Assembly: GCA_035527515.1 (NCBI GenBank)
Contig: DATLAJ010000092.1
Coordinates: 1 to 41,445 of the forward strand
DNA: 41,445 nucleotides
From: a bacterium
Lineage (GTDB): Bacteria; B130-G9
Direction: 5' to 3'
Every line of letters starts with the position of its first letter. The first letter of the stretch is position 1. Of this stretch, positions 18,701 to 26,763 are shown piece after piece. A program made the translations under genes and the position numbers. The notes beneath the pieces are model-generated. The model did no database searches and was not told the origin of the DNA. It saw only the letters and a list, made by a program, of their open reading frames with translations.

Positions 18701-21700
18701 TGTTAGTAAGCGGTGATCCCGATCGAACAAAGCTCGCTACACCTGACTATTACTGGATAGACGGTGCGAAACATGTCGACCCAGATACTGGGATCACTGC
18801 CAAGATATCCTCGGTTTATGGGATTGATCCGCGGACGATCTCAATGAGCATAAACGGCAGCGAGGTTCCCTGGGAAGACCTTGTCATAGCGCCGTGTTAC
18901 ACGAAAACCTACGGTGATTTTGTTGCTGACGAGCTCTCGGAGTGTTGGGTGGTTGACACCTATAATGACAGGATTCTGGAGCTGGGCGGGGAGACGATGA
19001 ATGAGGTCTCCAGGATAGCGGGGCGCGGTTTCTACAGGCCGGAAGGGCTTGCGATCGATCCCACAACCAAGACGTTGTGGGTGGCCGATACGGGCAACAA
19101 CGAGGTTGTCAAGCTCAAGATGCTCTCGTCGCTTTCGGGCACCTGGACCAGCGTTCAGGCGGATCTGACTGGCTCGACGACACTAACCGACAACACGGCC
19201 AACTGGACGCCCGGAGCGCTCGTTGGCTATTCGGTGAACCCCAGCACCGCTCAGCCATTCCCCCAGTGGTATGAGATAGCGAGTAATACATCCACATCAC
19301 TGACGGTCAGTAGCCTCGTAACTGCCACGCCAGGCGACAGCTACGTGATCAACTACTACGAGGCCCAGGAGGAGTGCCGGATCGTTGGATTTGACGGCCC
19401 GACTAGCCTGGCTGTTGATTGGGTCAGAGGTAACTGTTGGGTAACTGACACCGGCAATGATCGTGTTTTGCGGCTGGCGAAAGATATCGAGAGTTATGGG
19501 ACGGTCTATGACCTCGCGGTCTCCGTTGGCTACCATACTGCGATTGGCGGTGCTGATGGCGTCGAGAGTCCTTTTTCTGCGCCTCGTCACATAGCAGTAA
19601 ACAGCTATCCGTTTCCGCTGGCAGAGGAAGGTGCGTGCTGGGTTGCTGACACAGGGAACGGTGATGTTGTGAAACTATCTGCCGGCGGTACCGCGATACT
19701 CAAGAGAATACACGGTTTTGACCGCCCGTCGTGCATTGCGGTTGATTACTATCAAGGGGCGATCTGGGTTGCCGACAGTGGGAATGACCGCGTGGTCAAG
19801 CTTCTGAGCGATGTCCCTGACGGCTACGACGTGAACGTCAGGAACTATCCCGAGATGGATATCAAGGTGAATCTGGACCCCGACAGCTATCCGACTGGCG
19901 TTGCGGTGAACCACGTCACCGGCGAGGCATGGGCGGCGCTTTCAGGGACCGGTCAGGTGGTCAAGATTGCGCCTGACGGCACGGTGGAGGCTACGGTCAA
20001 TGGCTTCGTCTCGCCTGCCAAGGTGAGCGTAGCGTCGTTAAGAGACCTTGGGGGCCACGTGGGGCAGTGCTGGGTCGCTGATTCGGACGCCGATATGGTT
20101 TACAAGATAGACCCGGAGGTCCCCGACGGCTACAACCTCTTCACAGACGCCGGCTACATCCAGCGGACGGCGACAGGCTCCGTGCTGATGCCCTCGTATG
20201 TCCTGGTCAATTCGGGCGGTGTGCAGGCTGGCTACGGCGTTCAGTACCAGCCGGACCAGCAGTTTGGATATGGGCAGGTAGTTGACGTCGAGATCCAGGC
20301 AACAGACCTGTTCTTGTCAAAGAGGGACGGTCTGGGCAACCACGGCTCGGCCTCGTTCGTGTTCACCACCGTGGAGCGGGATACTTCGGCGCCGTTCCTG
20401 GCGAATCAGGTCCCGCCCAAGAACTCGCATAACGGCAGCGTTTACGGGCCAGTCGAGTTTGATGTGCTCGATACCGGCACTGGCGTTGACGGCGACACGG
20501 TGCAGATGTACGTCAACGGTGGGCTGATATTCAGTGGCGTAGGCGGGGATGTGTCTGGTGTGTCAACGGTCCCGAAGTATGACGAGGATGAGAAGGCTTC
20601 GGGCTACGCGATTGCCTATCAGCCATCTCCACGATTTGGGTATTACGAGAAAGTAACGGTTAAGGTTATTGCAGCTGACTTTGCTTTCCCAGAGCCCAAT
20701 CGCAGCATCCTTGAGTACTCGTTCTATACCGAGATTGACGCCGATCCGCCCATGGTCTATGAGGGTTCTGAGCGGCCGAGCGTGGGCCAAGAGGACGTTG
20801 ACCCCAACGTCGAGTCGGTGAGCGTCATCGTTTTCGATACTAAGAGTGGGGTGGACCCGGACTCGATTGAAGTAACTATCGATGGGAAGCCGGTCGCCTG
20901 GGATGCTCTGACGCTTGAGCCGTGGATGCATCCTGATGGATACGTTGGCTACCGCATAATCGCCCCGATCGGGCAGACGCTTACATACGATCAGGACCTT
21001 ACCGTGTGCGTACGAGCGGCCGACCTTGGCGGCGACGAGGTTACGGGTCCGAATTGGATGGAGACATATTGTTGGAGTTTCAAGACCAACCCCGACGCCA
21101 ACAAACCTTATTTCACGAATCTGCACCCCGATAGGGGTGAGACGGGCGTCAGGCCTAACACTGATGTCTCTTTCGACGTCCTTGACGATGAGGAGGGCGT
21201 TAGCGCAAGCTCCATCTCAATGCGCATCAAGCCGCTCGATCAATGGATGGACGTCGATCAGCAGATGATGACAATTATGCCGATCAGTCAGGGCTTCTCG
21301 GTGATGTATCAGCCGACAGGGGACTTCTCGCCCAACACAATAGTGGATGTCGAGCTTGGCGCAAGCGACCTTGCTGCGCCGGCCAATACGAAGACCGAAA
21401 GCTATAGGTTCACGCTTGAGGACACTGTCCCGCCGACCTACAGCACGGTCAACTTCGCGCCGAGGCCTGGCTCGCAAGAAGTCGCGATTGACACAGTCGT
21501 CTCGCTCGTGGTGAAGGATGAGCCGAACCCCGAGGCCGGCATCGAGTTCAACTCAGGCATCGATGAGACTTCCGTTGTGATGTCGTTCAATAATCAGCCT
21601 CAGGCCAATGTACAGGTTACCTGGGTGATGGCGCCGTATGTGGCGATCATCAAATGCCAGGCGAGCTTTGAGCACTGCGAGAGCGTCACGGTCAGAGCTG

Positions 21701-22953
21701 AGTGTAGAGACCTCGAGGGCAACAGCATGGTGCCGGCGATGTGGAGCTTCAAGACGGCTGGCTGCTACTCCAGAATGCGGGTTCCGGAGACGCTCGAGTT
21801 CAACAGAACTCCAAAGGACGGCGGCCCGGATGTCCAAACGCTCTTGATCCAGAACATTGGCTACCAGGTCCTGACGGTCAGCAAGATCGACATAGTGAGC
21901 GGTGTGCCACACTTCTCGCTGCCGGCGACGCTCACCCTGCCGCTTCAGATCGATGGTCAGGACAGCTACAGCCTGGACGTGTCGTTCTCGCCGAAGAAGT
22001 ACGGCGACGTCAACGGCCGGATAGTTTTCACGGTGGAGGGGGACGACGGCGATGCGCCGCCACCGTCCTATACAGACCTTATCGGCAGCGCTGGCTACCC
22101 ACCTGTTGTTAAGATCGTTACGCTTGAGTATAGCGAGATCTCGAGCGCGAGAGGTGGGCCGTTCAAGGCTTTTGCGGAGGTCGGCGATCCGGAGGGCGAT
22201 GACGATATTTCCCGCGTTGAGATAAAGATCCAGGGTGATGATTTCGGGCCGATTGACTGGGGCATGATGAACGACGAGGGTGTGGTTGGCGACATGGTCG
22301 CCGGAGACGGCGTGTATTCCTTCCAGTACACGTTCGAGGGATTCGTTCCGCCCGGTGACTATATAGTAACGGTCAATGTGGTTGACAGCATTGGTTATGA
22401 GAGCACGCCTTGGCCATATCTCAGGGTTGATGAGTATAGTAGCTTCACAGGCACGCCGTCTGATGGCTACTTGGCGTTTAATCATAACACGACCTCGATC
22501 GTCGATCAGATGGGCTCCACCCGTGCCATAGTAGATATTCCAGCCAAGCGCGGGACCAGAACCAAGGCCGCGCCTTCGGACGTGCAGCGGCCGTGGATAA
22601 GGGCGGCAGGCTTCGGCGGCTGGGAGTACACTTTCCTGACGACGCAGGGCGGCAGACTCATGGTCTATGCGAGAGTCCGCAACGACGAGAGCGCCATGGG
22701 CAGGCTCGGTTGGGGACGCATTGACAGTGTGGAGCTTCTGCTTCCCAACGGCGAGCCAATAATGGACGGCCTGTTCCTGAAGGATGACGAGGCAACTGGC
22801 GTCTATGGTGATGTGGCCCAAGACGGCACTTTCGTCTTGAAGTTGGATGATCTCAGCGTGGACCTTCAGGCTGGAGACTACATACTCAAGCTGGTTGCTA
22901 CGGACATTTACGGTAATGAGAGTTTGGTTTGGCCATACTTCCACGTCGAGTAA
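12703..22953 (+). CDS. Giant secreted mosaic protein (3416 residues)
   Basis: Begins with a signal peptide (about 1-28, ending ASA). Domains seen in order: paired Asp/Asn-rich Ca-type loops (about 55-77 and again near 485, 1145 and 1790-1815); a Fn3-like domain (about 282-370); seven scattered copies of a roughly 68-residue module (see findings); a thrombospondin-type-3-like Ca segment (about 1882-1923); NHL-like propeller repeats (about 2060-2480, with repeated WVADTGN and LAVD or IAVD); four or five Ig-like domains starting near 2540, with FDVLD and GVD signatures; an ASH/choice-of-anchor-D-like domain (about 3020-3130); and two C-terminal domains ending in a WP motif (3132-3243 and 3296-3416). 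There is no enzyme motif, LPXTG, PEP-CTERM or Por sorting tail. It is likely a surface or extracellular structural or adhesive protein. The neighbouring propeller protein shares its modules. Confidence 0.85.
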   Translation: MLKRGWFLRSAVGLCALVMLFGASGASASSRGDQIAPETYIMGSGNEVYEPYFDDDFNGRYDPGEPFVDINRNGLWDVNVFVPEGGVVTSKHVMFCYSAVDNSITDGLEKDNNVGKMGFSYFNPFTSTWSSFANQLYCVLEVPESVLVQPVPNYDVSYTFKVRAKDPSGNIDPDPATRTFYVGVGYLGTVTSVGAETIVDKSAAWSDQALVGLYVNPNIEQTQTFLIVGNTLNVIYVEEGAQLQSIANAGDRFWVIYPMLTPPRLGVKNIATRDSLSRVVVGTGNEVELSWSEVAAGFEAQVSYDVYRNGVCIAANYSSTTFTDPDNAEPGTPNPLNGQTYKYQVEANVQTSIMTYKTLRSNEVDVSPIDLTVTSNDILTVSPGNVTMGQDTNEVVFVLENTTKTKPVDWSIYADVYYWDPRGVRMFGQYLWAGRFTNAKIVAEEGGLANAKAQVGLIDTTASWEPNELVGKQITIAERFHDLNGNGRYEWHDDNGDGVWDYGEGEKDASGEGQFGRIEYDDFVITSNDRTSLTVDRDPTRIGRNSEGQVANSSGAGSYYYIRDWFPMSAISFSRVTGQVLMEPQTFKMELDRGRLPAGWFIVYLYVEQNGRDPYPGNSNPLDPIVCVVTIQNGNPLSISRVIGVPYEAPGWGSDPAASTDGVAKDTVTLAFNLTDNATDFRGGLFPRHKSFAYWAASGTLADQVGEMFVGCFLNPDVSDLAYWAGGAMVEDRPPQAYRIESYTVQGGLLAVPQSTLVQLELPASSNGHIGVDRRDYPPPEDLGLLGGTAPIDYTVYRPWGTGSDQAPSSDQMGLDRCWTYQGNDPGDPNGYTAGLPRTRGQWTAGDEVMVRLNNSAIRPGVYGIDPDVVATAKGDYNDVLDYWWRPLLVHETTPFENGVLTGSVRDYYIEPAGDVAWKGCRYQIVTGSAADEDAGILRESCHITDDSAFVGSAIALDPVGQMGALNAGEHYFITQAYNPEPFYSSTWVRSWKDFKAGLTPDQPPPPSAPHFVGGSITCECQPPPGAFDAGTPYKDVNHNCTYDANPTLTFLSADITEGGTASFNSFVIYDSDGDDSVTGKARRWSVSPSRHTILEPRIPGDTTGRAECNDPDVWASGMAMGSYPLLVNGDGEPYWDSNGNGIYDGADTLYLEPPMTNRDPRSWKSNYLPDDLESQDLYCVIEPGEVVTGYLILTNKSVRDALSVSALISEYDPYVTLIGNNLTMFDNVPSGRTLIAVPPGSGLTAQEAERYAFKFRVSEQVPCYTNGYDVTFYTKVFDSWGGDSYDDSFRVKLFRIDQPTVMPPVIDDDRYGYSGTSIYSNGDGVMQAGERIELLIRLRNESCLPIGNNGPTGQLIAQMSVDNPLVTLAGGGQLISGAARNYLSILPGDEGTPFDAEPEFEVQIANNYDGSPIPFELTMTGAVTYGSAPPPAAEYVSPCLYTWRTSFCENPKIYGVVHYNKLSGDSTALLTSTLIDENALFVPGSLSGLKLNPNTNQSKTFEIISNAVTSITVDGNLRTVAKVGDPYEVVRDASNVMLNPGETVEVVMTAAPGQIASFNFEKVNRNRISGSVSAVMGDTIIDLTADFEIGSLAGLKLLINGTDVYHIIGNSTNVIVLDRNVAGQINMGDGYQTYGFASVQRFFESNIRMFDDGMHKDGAAGDGVYVGTYTVKEGDDILADVVGYLEDTSSGNVGHVYASKPLMIDISLPEAPQGVRATITTVQLGNAIRLDWDINRERDFQYCTDAGYAIFRTDDPSQIPREPVETLNWATDTSASLIFNIGPPEAFTDANGNGTWDLGEVFKDWNGNGIYDPGPYWVDSTAVQPGVTYYYFIKAIDAYGNSSDYSKVVGITLYSAMNLGIDKMPDRWEEQYGLKSTVDDTYNDDLDYDNDGLTNYEEFLLHTNPTDPDTDKDGECDGSEYDRTDDPVSAINPRDESLGFDVRPGGYAGISSYVTPESDTQFWFVDEHAGWVVHQYQGKVLYGGNSSSFEIIDNTQTALLVSGDPDRTKLATPDYYWIDGAKHVDPDTGITAKISSVYGIDPRTISMSINGSEVPWEDLVIAPCYTKTYGDFVADELSECWVVDTYNDRILELGGETMNEVSRIAGRGFYRPEGLAIDPTTKTLWVADTGNNEVVKLKMLSSLSGTWTSVQADLTGSTTLTDNTANWTPGALVGYSVNPSTAQPFPQWYEIASNTSTSLTVSSLVTATPGDSYVINYYEAQEECRIVGFDGPTSLAVDWVRGNCWVTDTGNDRVLRLAKDIESYGTVYDLAVSVGYHTAIGGADGVESPFSAPRHIAVNSYPFPLAEEGACWVADTGNGDVVKLSAGGTAILKRIHGFDRPSCIAVDYYQGAIWVADSGNDRVVKLLSDVPDGYDVNVRNYPEMDIKVNLDPDSYPTGVAVNHVTGEAWAALSGTGQVVKIAPDGTVEATVNGFVSPAKVSVASLRDLGGHVGQCWVADSDADMVYKIDPEVPDGYNLFTDAGYIQRTATGSVLMPSYVLVNSGGVQAGYGVQYQPDQQFGYGQVVDVEIQATDLFLSKRDGLGNHGSASFVFTTVERDTSAPFLANQVPPKNSHNGSVYGPVEFDVLDTGTGVDGDTVQMYVNGGLIFSGVGGDVSGVSTVPKYDEDEKASGYAIAYQPSPRFGYYEKVTVKVIAADFAFPEPNRSILEYSFYTEIDADPPMVYEGSERPSVGQEDVDPNVESVSVIVFDTKSGVDPDSIEVTIDGKPVAWDALTLEPWMHPDGYVGYRIIAPIGQTLTYDQDLTVCVRAADLGGDEVTGPNWMETYCWSFKTNPDANKPYFTNLHPDRGETGVRPNTDVSFDVLDDEEGVSASSISMRIKPLDQWMDVDQQMMTIMPISQGFSVMYQPTGDFSPNTIVDVELGASDLAAPANTKTESYRFTLEDTVPPTYSTVNFAPRPGSQEVAIDTVVSLVVKDEPNPEAGIEFNSGIDETSVVMSFNNQPQANVQVTWVMAPYVAIIKCQASFEHCESVTVRAECRDLEGNSMVPAMWSFKTAGCYSRMRVPETLEFNRTPKDGGPDVQTLLIQNIGYQVLTVSKIDIVSGVPHFSLPATLTLPLQIDGQDSYSLDVSFSPKKYGDVNGRIVFTVEGDDGDAPPPSYTDLIGSAGYPPVVKIVTLEYSEISSARGGPFKAFAEVGDPEGDDDISRVEIKIQGDDFGPIDWGMMNDEGVVGDMVAGDGVYSFQYTFEGFVPPGDYIVTVNVVDSIGYESTPWPYLRVDEYSSFTGTPSDGYLAFNHNTTSIVDQMGSTRAIVDIPAKRGTRTKAAPSDVQRPWIRAAGFGGWEYTFLTTQGGRLMVYARVRNDESAMGRLGWGRIDSVELLLPNGEPIMDGLFLKDDEATGVYGDVAQDGTFVLKLDDLSVDLQAGDYILKLVATDIYGNESLVWPYFHVE

Positions 22954-22998
22954 TGACGGCGGGGTTTGTTTGAAGATTCCGATGGAGGGATTGTAACT

Positions 22999-25900
22999 AT
23001 GGGGAATCCAGGGCGGAGGCTTGTACCTCTTGGTCTGCTGCTGATAAGTTTCGTCTTGTCGTTCGGCTGGGCGTTCGCCGCCTCAACTGATGTTGCGTGG
23101 CGGATGCTACAGCATGATTCTCAAAGGTCTGGCCTCGTGGATGGTGTCGGGCCTGTGATTCCTGATGTTTTGTTTGAGTTTGAGACAGCGTATTGGGTCC
23201 GATCATCCTGTGTCGTGGCGCCGGATGGCTCAGTTCTTGTCGGGAGCTATCTGGGCATGTTCTACTGTCTCGAACCAGACCTCTGGACCACACCGAGATG
23301 GTGGGTGGATTCGGGCAGCGACATCGAGGGAACGCCCTGCCTCGCTCCAGAAGGCATAGTTTATGTGCCAACCATGGACGGGCGCCTTATCTGCATTGAT
23401 GCCAATACATCAAGCGGGAGCCTTGTGGACATCAAATGGATATACCAGGGACCCGCCTCTCTCAAGACCTCGCCGTGTCTGATGGCGGATGGGGCCATCG
23501 TCGCGACGTTCTCAGATGGCACGCTAGTTGTCCTCGAGCGAGACGGTAACGTTCGGTGGACCTTCTCATCCGAGGGTGGGTTCGAGGCGTCACCGGCGAT
23601 TGCTCACGACGGGACAGTCATAGTCGCTGACGCCGAGGGGCGCGTAACGGCGCTGACCAGAGAGGGGTCTGTTCGCTGGACGGACGATACTCTCAGCGCG
23701 GTTCTATCGTCTCCCACAACCTATTTTGATGATGTCTATGTCGTCAGCTATGACGGCGTCGTTCACGCCCTTTCGCTGGACGATGGCTCGCCGATTTGGA
23801 CGTTCAAGACTGGGTGTCTGAACATCGGTTCGTCGCCGGCGGTCGATTCAGACGGCGCGCTGTATTTCGGGACACAAGAGGGGATCCTGTTCGCGTTGTG
23901 GCACTATGGGGCAGAGAAATGGCGCTTTGCTGCGGACGGCGAGGTCCAGAGCTCGCCCGCCGTGGATGCTGACGGCAAGATATACTTTGGCTGCTCGGAC
24001 TATTGTCTTTATTGCCTTAACAAGGACGGAGACTTGCTCTGGACTGAGCGGACCAGGGGCAAGATCACGTCGTCGCCAGCTATCGGCCCGGCGGAGCCTT
24101 TCGTTGACGAGAACGACAACGGGGAGTGTGACGGCGATGAGACGTTCGAGGACATCAACTTCAATGGGCAGTGGGACGGCAACTGTGTTTATGTTGGCTC
24201 CTGGGACAGAACTGTCATCGTCGTGGGACAGAAGGCCGATGCAGTTCCGCAGCTTTCAGAGAGCTCGGTTTCTCCCGAGGAGGGCAATGTATCTACTGTT
24301 TTCACGTATTCTGTTGGCTACTTCTCAGACCCTGGGAGCGGCCCCGAGACGACGTGGGTTGTGATAGATGGCAGTCCCCATGATATGACGCTTTACAGGG
24401 AGAACTACTACGGACCTGGCATCGACGAATACCGTTTTGAGACGCAGCTTCCGGTCGGCAACCATAATTTCTACTTCGCGTTCTGCGATGCGGACGGCGA
24501 CAGCGTGAGGTTGCCGACTGACGGCGCAATCGACGGGCCATTTGTCAAGCCGGACAACAGACCTCCCGCTCTGCTTGCAGGTTTCGTCTCGCCTGCTTCG
24601 GCCACTCTCGGCTCAACGTTCACATTTACAGTGGATGTGGCAGACCCAGATACGGACGTGATAACGGCCGTCTATCTAGTGCTGAACGGTCCTGGGATGA
24701 GTGAGCCGGCGGTTTATCTCATGCAGGACTTCGTTGCCTCGACCACGAATGACGGCTACTACACGTTCAGACAGGGCCTCGTTCTCGAACATGTGGGCGA
24801 ATACGAGTATCTTTTCGGGGCAATCGATGCCAGGGACGGGATCGGCATTCTGCCGTCCGAAGGCTGGTATCATGGCCCCACGGTTACGCCCTGCACAAGT
24901 CCATGGCCGATGTATCGGCAGAATCGCAATCACACTGGTCTATCGGTGCTCGAGGGACCCTATATCTACACACTGCGGTGGGCTGGCAGGGCCGGAGGCG
25001 GAATCGTGTCCTCTCCGTGCATCGGCGCCACCGGGAACATATACGTTGGCTCGCTCGATGGCTCGCTCTATGCTTATTCGACAGACGGAGTGCCGCTTTG
25101 GAGTTATGCCACTGGGGACATGATCGTCTCATCGCCTGCGGTTGGCTATGAGGATGTGGTCTATTTTGGCTCTGATGACGGCTACTTGTATGCTGTCCAG
25201 GACGGGACGCTATTGTGGCGAACGCAGATGGGCGGAAACGTCCGCTCCTCGCCGGTAATGGGCACGGGCGGCGCTATTTACGTCGGCTGCAACGACGGCC
25301 GTCTTTACGCGCTCGACAAGGACACCGGGACGGTGCAGTGGCGGTATAGTATAGGGGCCTGGATCAACTCCTCGCCCGCAGTCTGGAGGCTGCCCGATAG
25401 GGACATCATCTACATCACTGCGATGGATGGTAATCTTTACGCAGTTCACAATCTCGACACCGGGGGCGTCTATTGCCTCGAGATGTTCCACACCGGCCAC
25501 TGGGTAACGTCGTCTCCATGCATTGGGCCCGACGGGACCATCTACTTCGGCTCCAACGACGGCAACATCTACGCGGTCGATCCTGAGGGTAACCTTGAGT
25601 GGTCCTACCCGACGAATAGCTGGGTGCGTTCATCACCCGCTATCGACAAGGACGGAAACGTTTACGTGGGTTCACTCGACCACCATCTATACTGCCTCGA
25701 TTCTGAAGGCGAGCTCAACTGGATGGTCGATCTCGGCGACCAGATCGTCGGCTCCTGTGCGCTCGACGCGAGAGGTTACGTCTATGTTGGCACCAACTAC
25801 ACCACTCCCGATGGCGGCAAGGAGTTCTGCCTGGACAGGGAAGGCAACATCGAATGGGTATTCCAGACAAGCGAGGCTGTCAATTCATCCGCTGCGATTG

Positions 25901-26763
25901 GCGAGGGCAACATGGTCTATTTCGGGAGCCTGGATTGGAATCTCTACGCCTTTGGCGGCCGCGATGAGCTAGCGCCATATATCCTTGGCGGCGGCTTTTG
26001 GAATAGCAGAATCTCCGCTCGCGATGGCGGGGTGCTTCGGCTGACTGCCTACGTAACCGACCCTGAAGACAACGTGGATTACGTCGAGCTATTCCAGATG
26101 GGGCAAGGTTCCCTCAACCTTTATCTCCTTGATAATGGTCTGGGCGGAGACGAGGTGGCCGGCGACAACAAGTACTCGATTCAGATTGACTGTGGCCCCG
26201 GGGACATGGCGTCAGGTCCTCACTATTATGAGCTGATTGCGCGCGACAAGGCTGGCAACAGGAGCGAGATATGGCCATATCTTGAGATCAGAAGCGAGGG
26301 TCTTCCGGTGCTTCTGGGGCAGGATGCGTCCGCTCCGCTTTTGGCCGCTGGTTTCAAGCCGATGCAGGCCCAACAATTGCACGCGATAGACCTTGCGCCT
26401 CGAGGGTCCAGCGCAGCGGCGCCGCTTTCTGCCTACCCATACAACCCTGACGCCCCTGTTGTGCTCGAGGCGGGCTACGGCTACACGAGGATAACGTCGG
26501 AGAACGGAGGCAGGCTCCAGGTGTTCACAAGAGTAACTGATCCAAACGGGCCGGCGGACATTGATAAGGTTACTTTCAAGCTCTATGCCCTGGGTGTATG
26601 GAATGGCGTCGAGATGTATAGGGACCCGATGGAGCCCAATATGTACACGCTTGACCTGAATATAGGCGCCGGTATATATCCTGGGACATACATGGTGGAC
26701 ATAAGCGCCACGGACCTAGAAGGCAACCAGGGCCGCTGGCCGGCACTTACTGTGTGGGATTGA
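22999..26763 (+). CDS. Secreted double PQQ-type beta-propeller protein
   Basis: A 1254-residue protein with a signal peptide (about 1-27, FGWAFAAS). Propeller 1 (about 30-420) opens with WRMLQHDSQRSGL and has many PQQ-like blades (SSPAVDADGKIYFG, DGDLLWT). A calcium-loop insertion (ENDNGECDGDETFEDINFNG) sits in its last blade. Ig-like domains follow (about 425-630). Propeller 2 (about 632-980) reopens with WPMYRQNRNHTGL. The C-terminus has two domains ending in WP motifs (about 985-1090 and 1145-1254) that match the end of the preceding giant. The ATG at 22999 starts a classical signal peptide and has GGAGGG upstream; an in-frame TTG at 22966 would add 11 residues. PQQ cofactor residues of dehydrogenases are not evident, so a binding or scaffolding role is more likely. 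Its start is 46 bases from the giant, suggesting one operon. Confidence 0.85.
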   Translation: MGNPGRRLVPLGLLLISFVLSFGWAFAASTDVAWRMLQHDSQRSGLVDGVGPVIPDVLFEFETAYWVRSSCVVAPDGSVLVGSYLGMFYCLEPDLWTTPRWWVDSGSDIEGTPCLAPEGIVYVPTMDGRLICIDANTSSGSLVDIKWIYQGPASLKTSPCLMADGAIVATFSDGTLVVLERDGNVRWTFSSEGGFEASPAIAHDGTVIVADAEGRVTALTREGSVRWTDDTLSAVLSSPTTYFDDVYVVSYDGVVHALSLDDGSPIWTFKTGCLNIGSSPAVDSDGALYFGTQEGILFALWHYGAEKWRFAADGEVQSSPAVDADGKIYFGCSDYCLYCLNKDGDLLWTERTRGKITSSPAIGPAEPFVDENDNGECDGDETFEDINFNGQWDGNCVYVGSWDRTVIVVGQKADAVPQLSESSVSPEEGNVSTVFTYSVGYFSDPGSGPETTWVVIDGSPHDMTLYRENYYGPGIDEYRFETQLPVGNHNFYFAFCDADGDSVRLPTDGAIDGPFVKPDNRPPALLAGFVSPASATLGSTFTFTVDVADPDTDVITAVYLVLNGPGMSEPAVYLMQDFVASTTNDGYYTFRQGLVLEHVGEYEYLFGAIDARDGIGILPSEGWYHGPTVTPCTSPWPMYRQNRNHTGLSVLEGPYIYTLRWAGRAGGGIVSSPCIGATGNIYVGSLDGSLYAYSTDGVPLWSYATGDMIVSSPAVGYEDVVYFGSDDGYLYAVQDGTLLWRTQMGGNVRSSPVMGTGGAIYVGCNDGRLYALDKDTGTVQWRYSIGAWINSSPAVWRLPDRDIIYITAMDGNLYAVHNLDTGGVYCLEMFHTGHWVTSSPCIGPDGTIYFGSNDGNIYAVDPEGNLEWSYPTNSWVRSSPAIDKDGNVYVGSLDHHLYCLDSEGELNWMVDLGDQIVGSCALDARGYVYVGTNYTTPDGGKEFCLDREGNIEWVFQTSEAVNSSAAIGEGNMVYFGSLDWNLYAFGGRDELAPYILGGGFWNSRISARDGGVLRLTAYVTDPEDNVDYVELFQMGQGSLNLYLLDNGLGGDEVAGDNKYSIQIDCGPGDMASGPHYYELIARDKAGNRSEIWPYLEIRSEGLPVLLGQDASAPLLAAGFKPMQAQQLHAIDLAPRGSSAAAPLSAYPYNPDAPVVLEAGYGYTRITSENGGRLQVFTRVTDPNGPADIDKVTFKLYALGVWNGVEMYRDPMEPNMYTLDLNIGAGIYPGTYMVDISATDLEGNQGRWPALTVWD

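Noticed and set aside
21553-22944. 463-codon antisense ORF within the giant gene, with similar ones at 13783-14940 and 14950-15819
   Set aside because: The sense strand has clear domain content (ASH, Ig-like, signal peptide) while the antisense translations are low-complexity, rich in Arg, His and Val, without recognisable motifs; typical shadows of GC-rich coding DNA.
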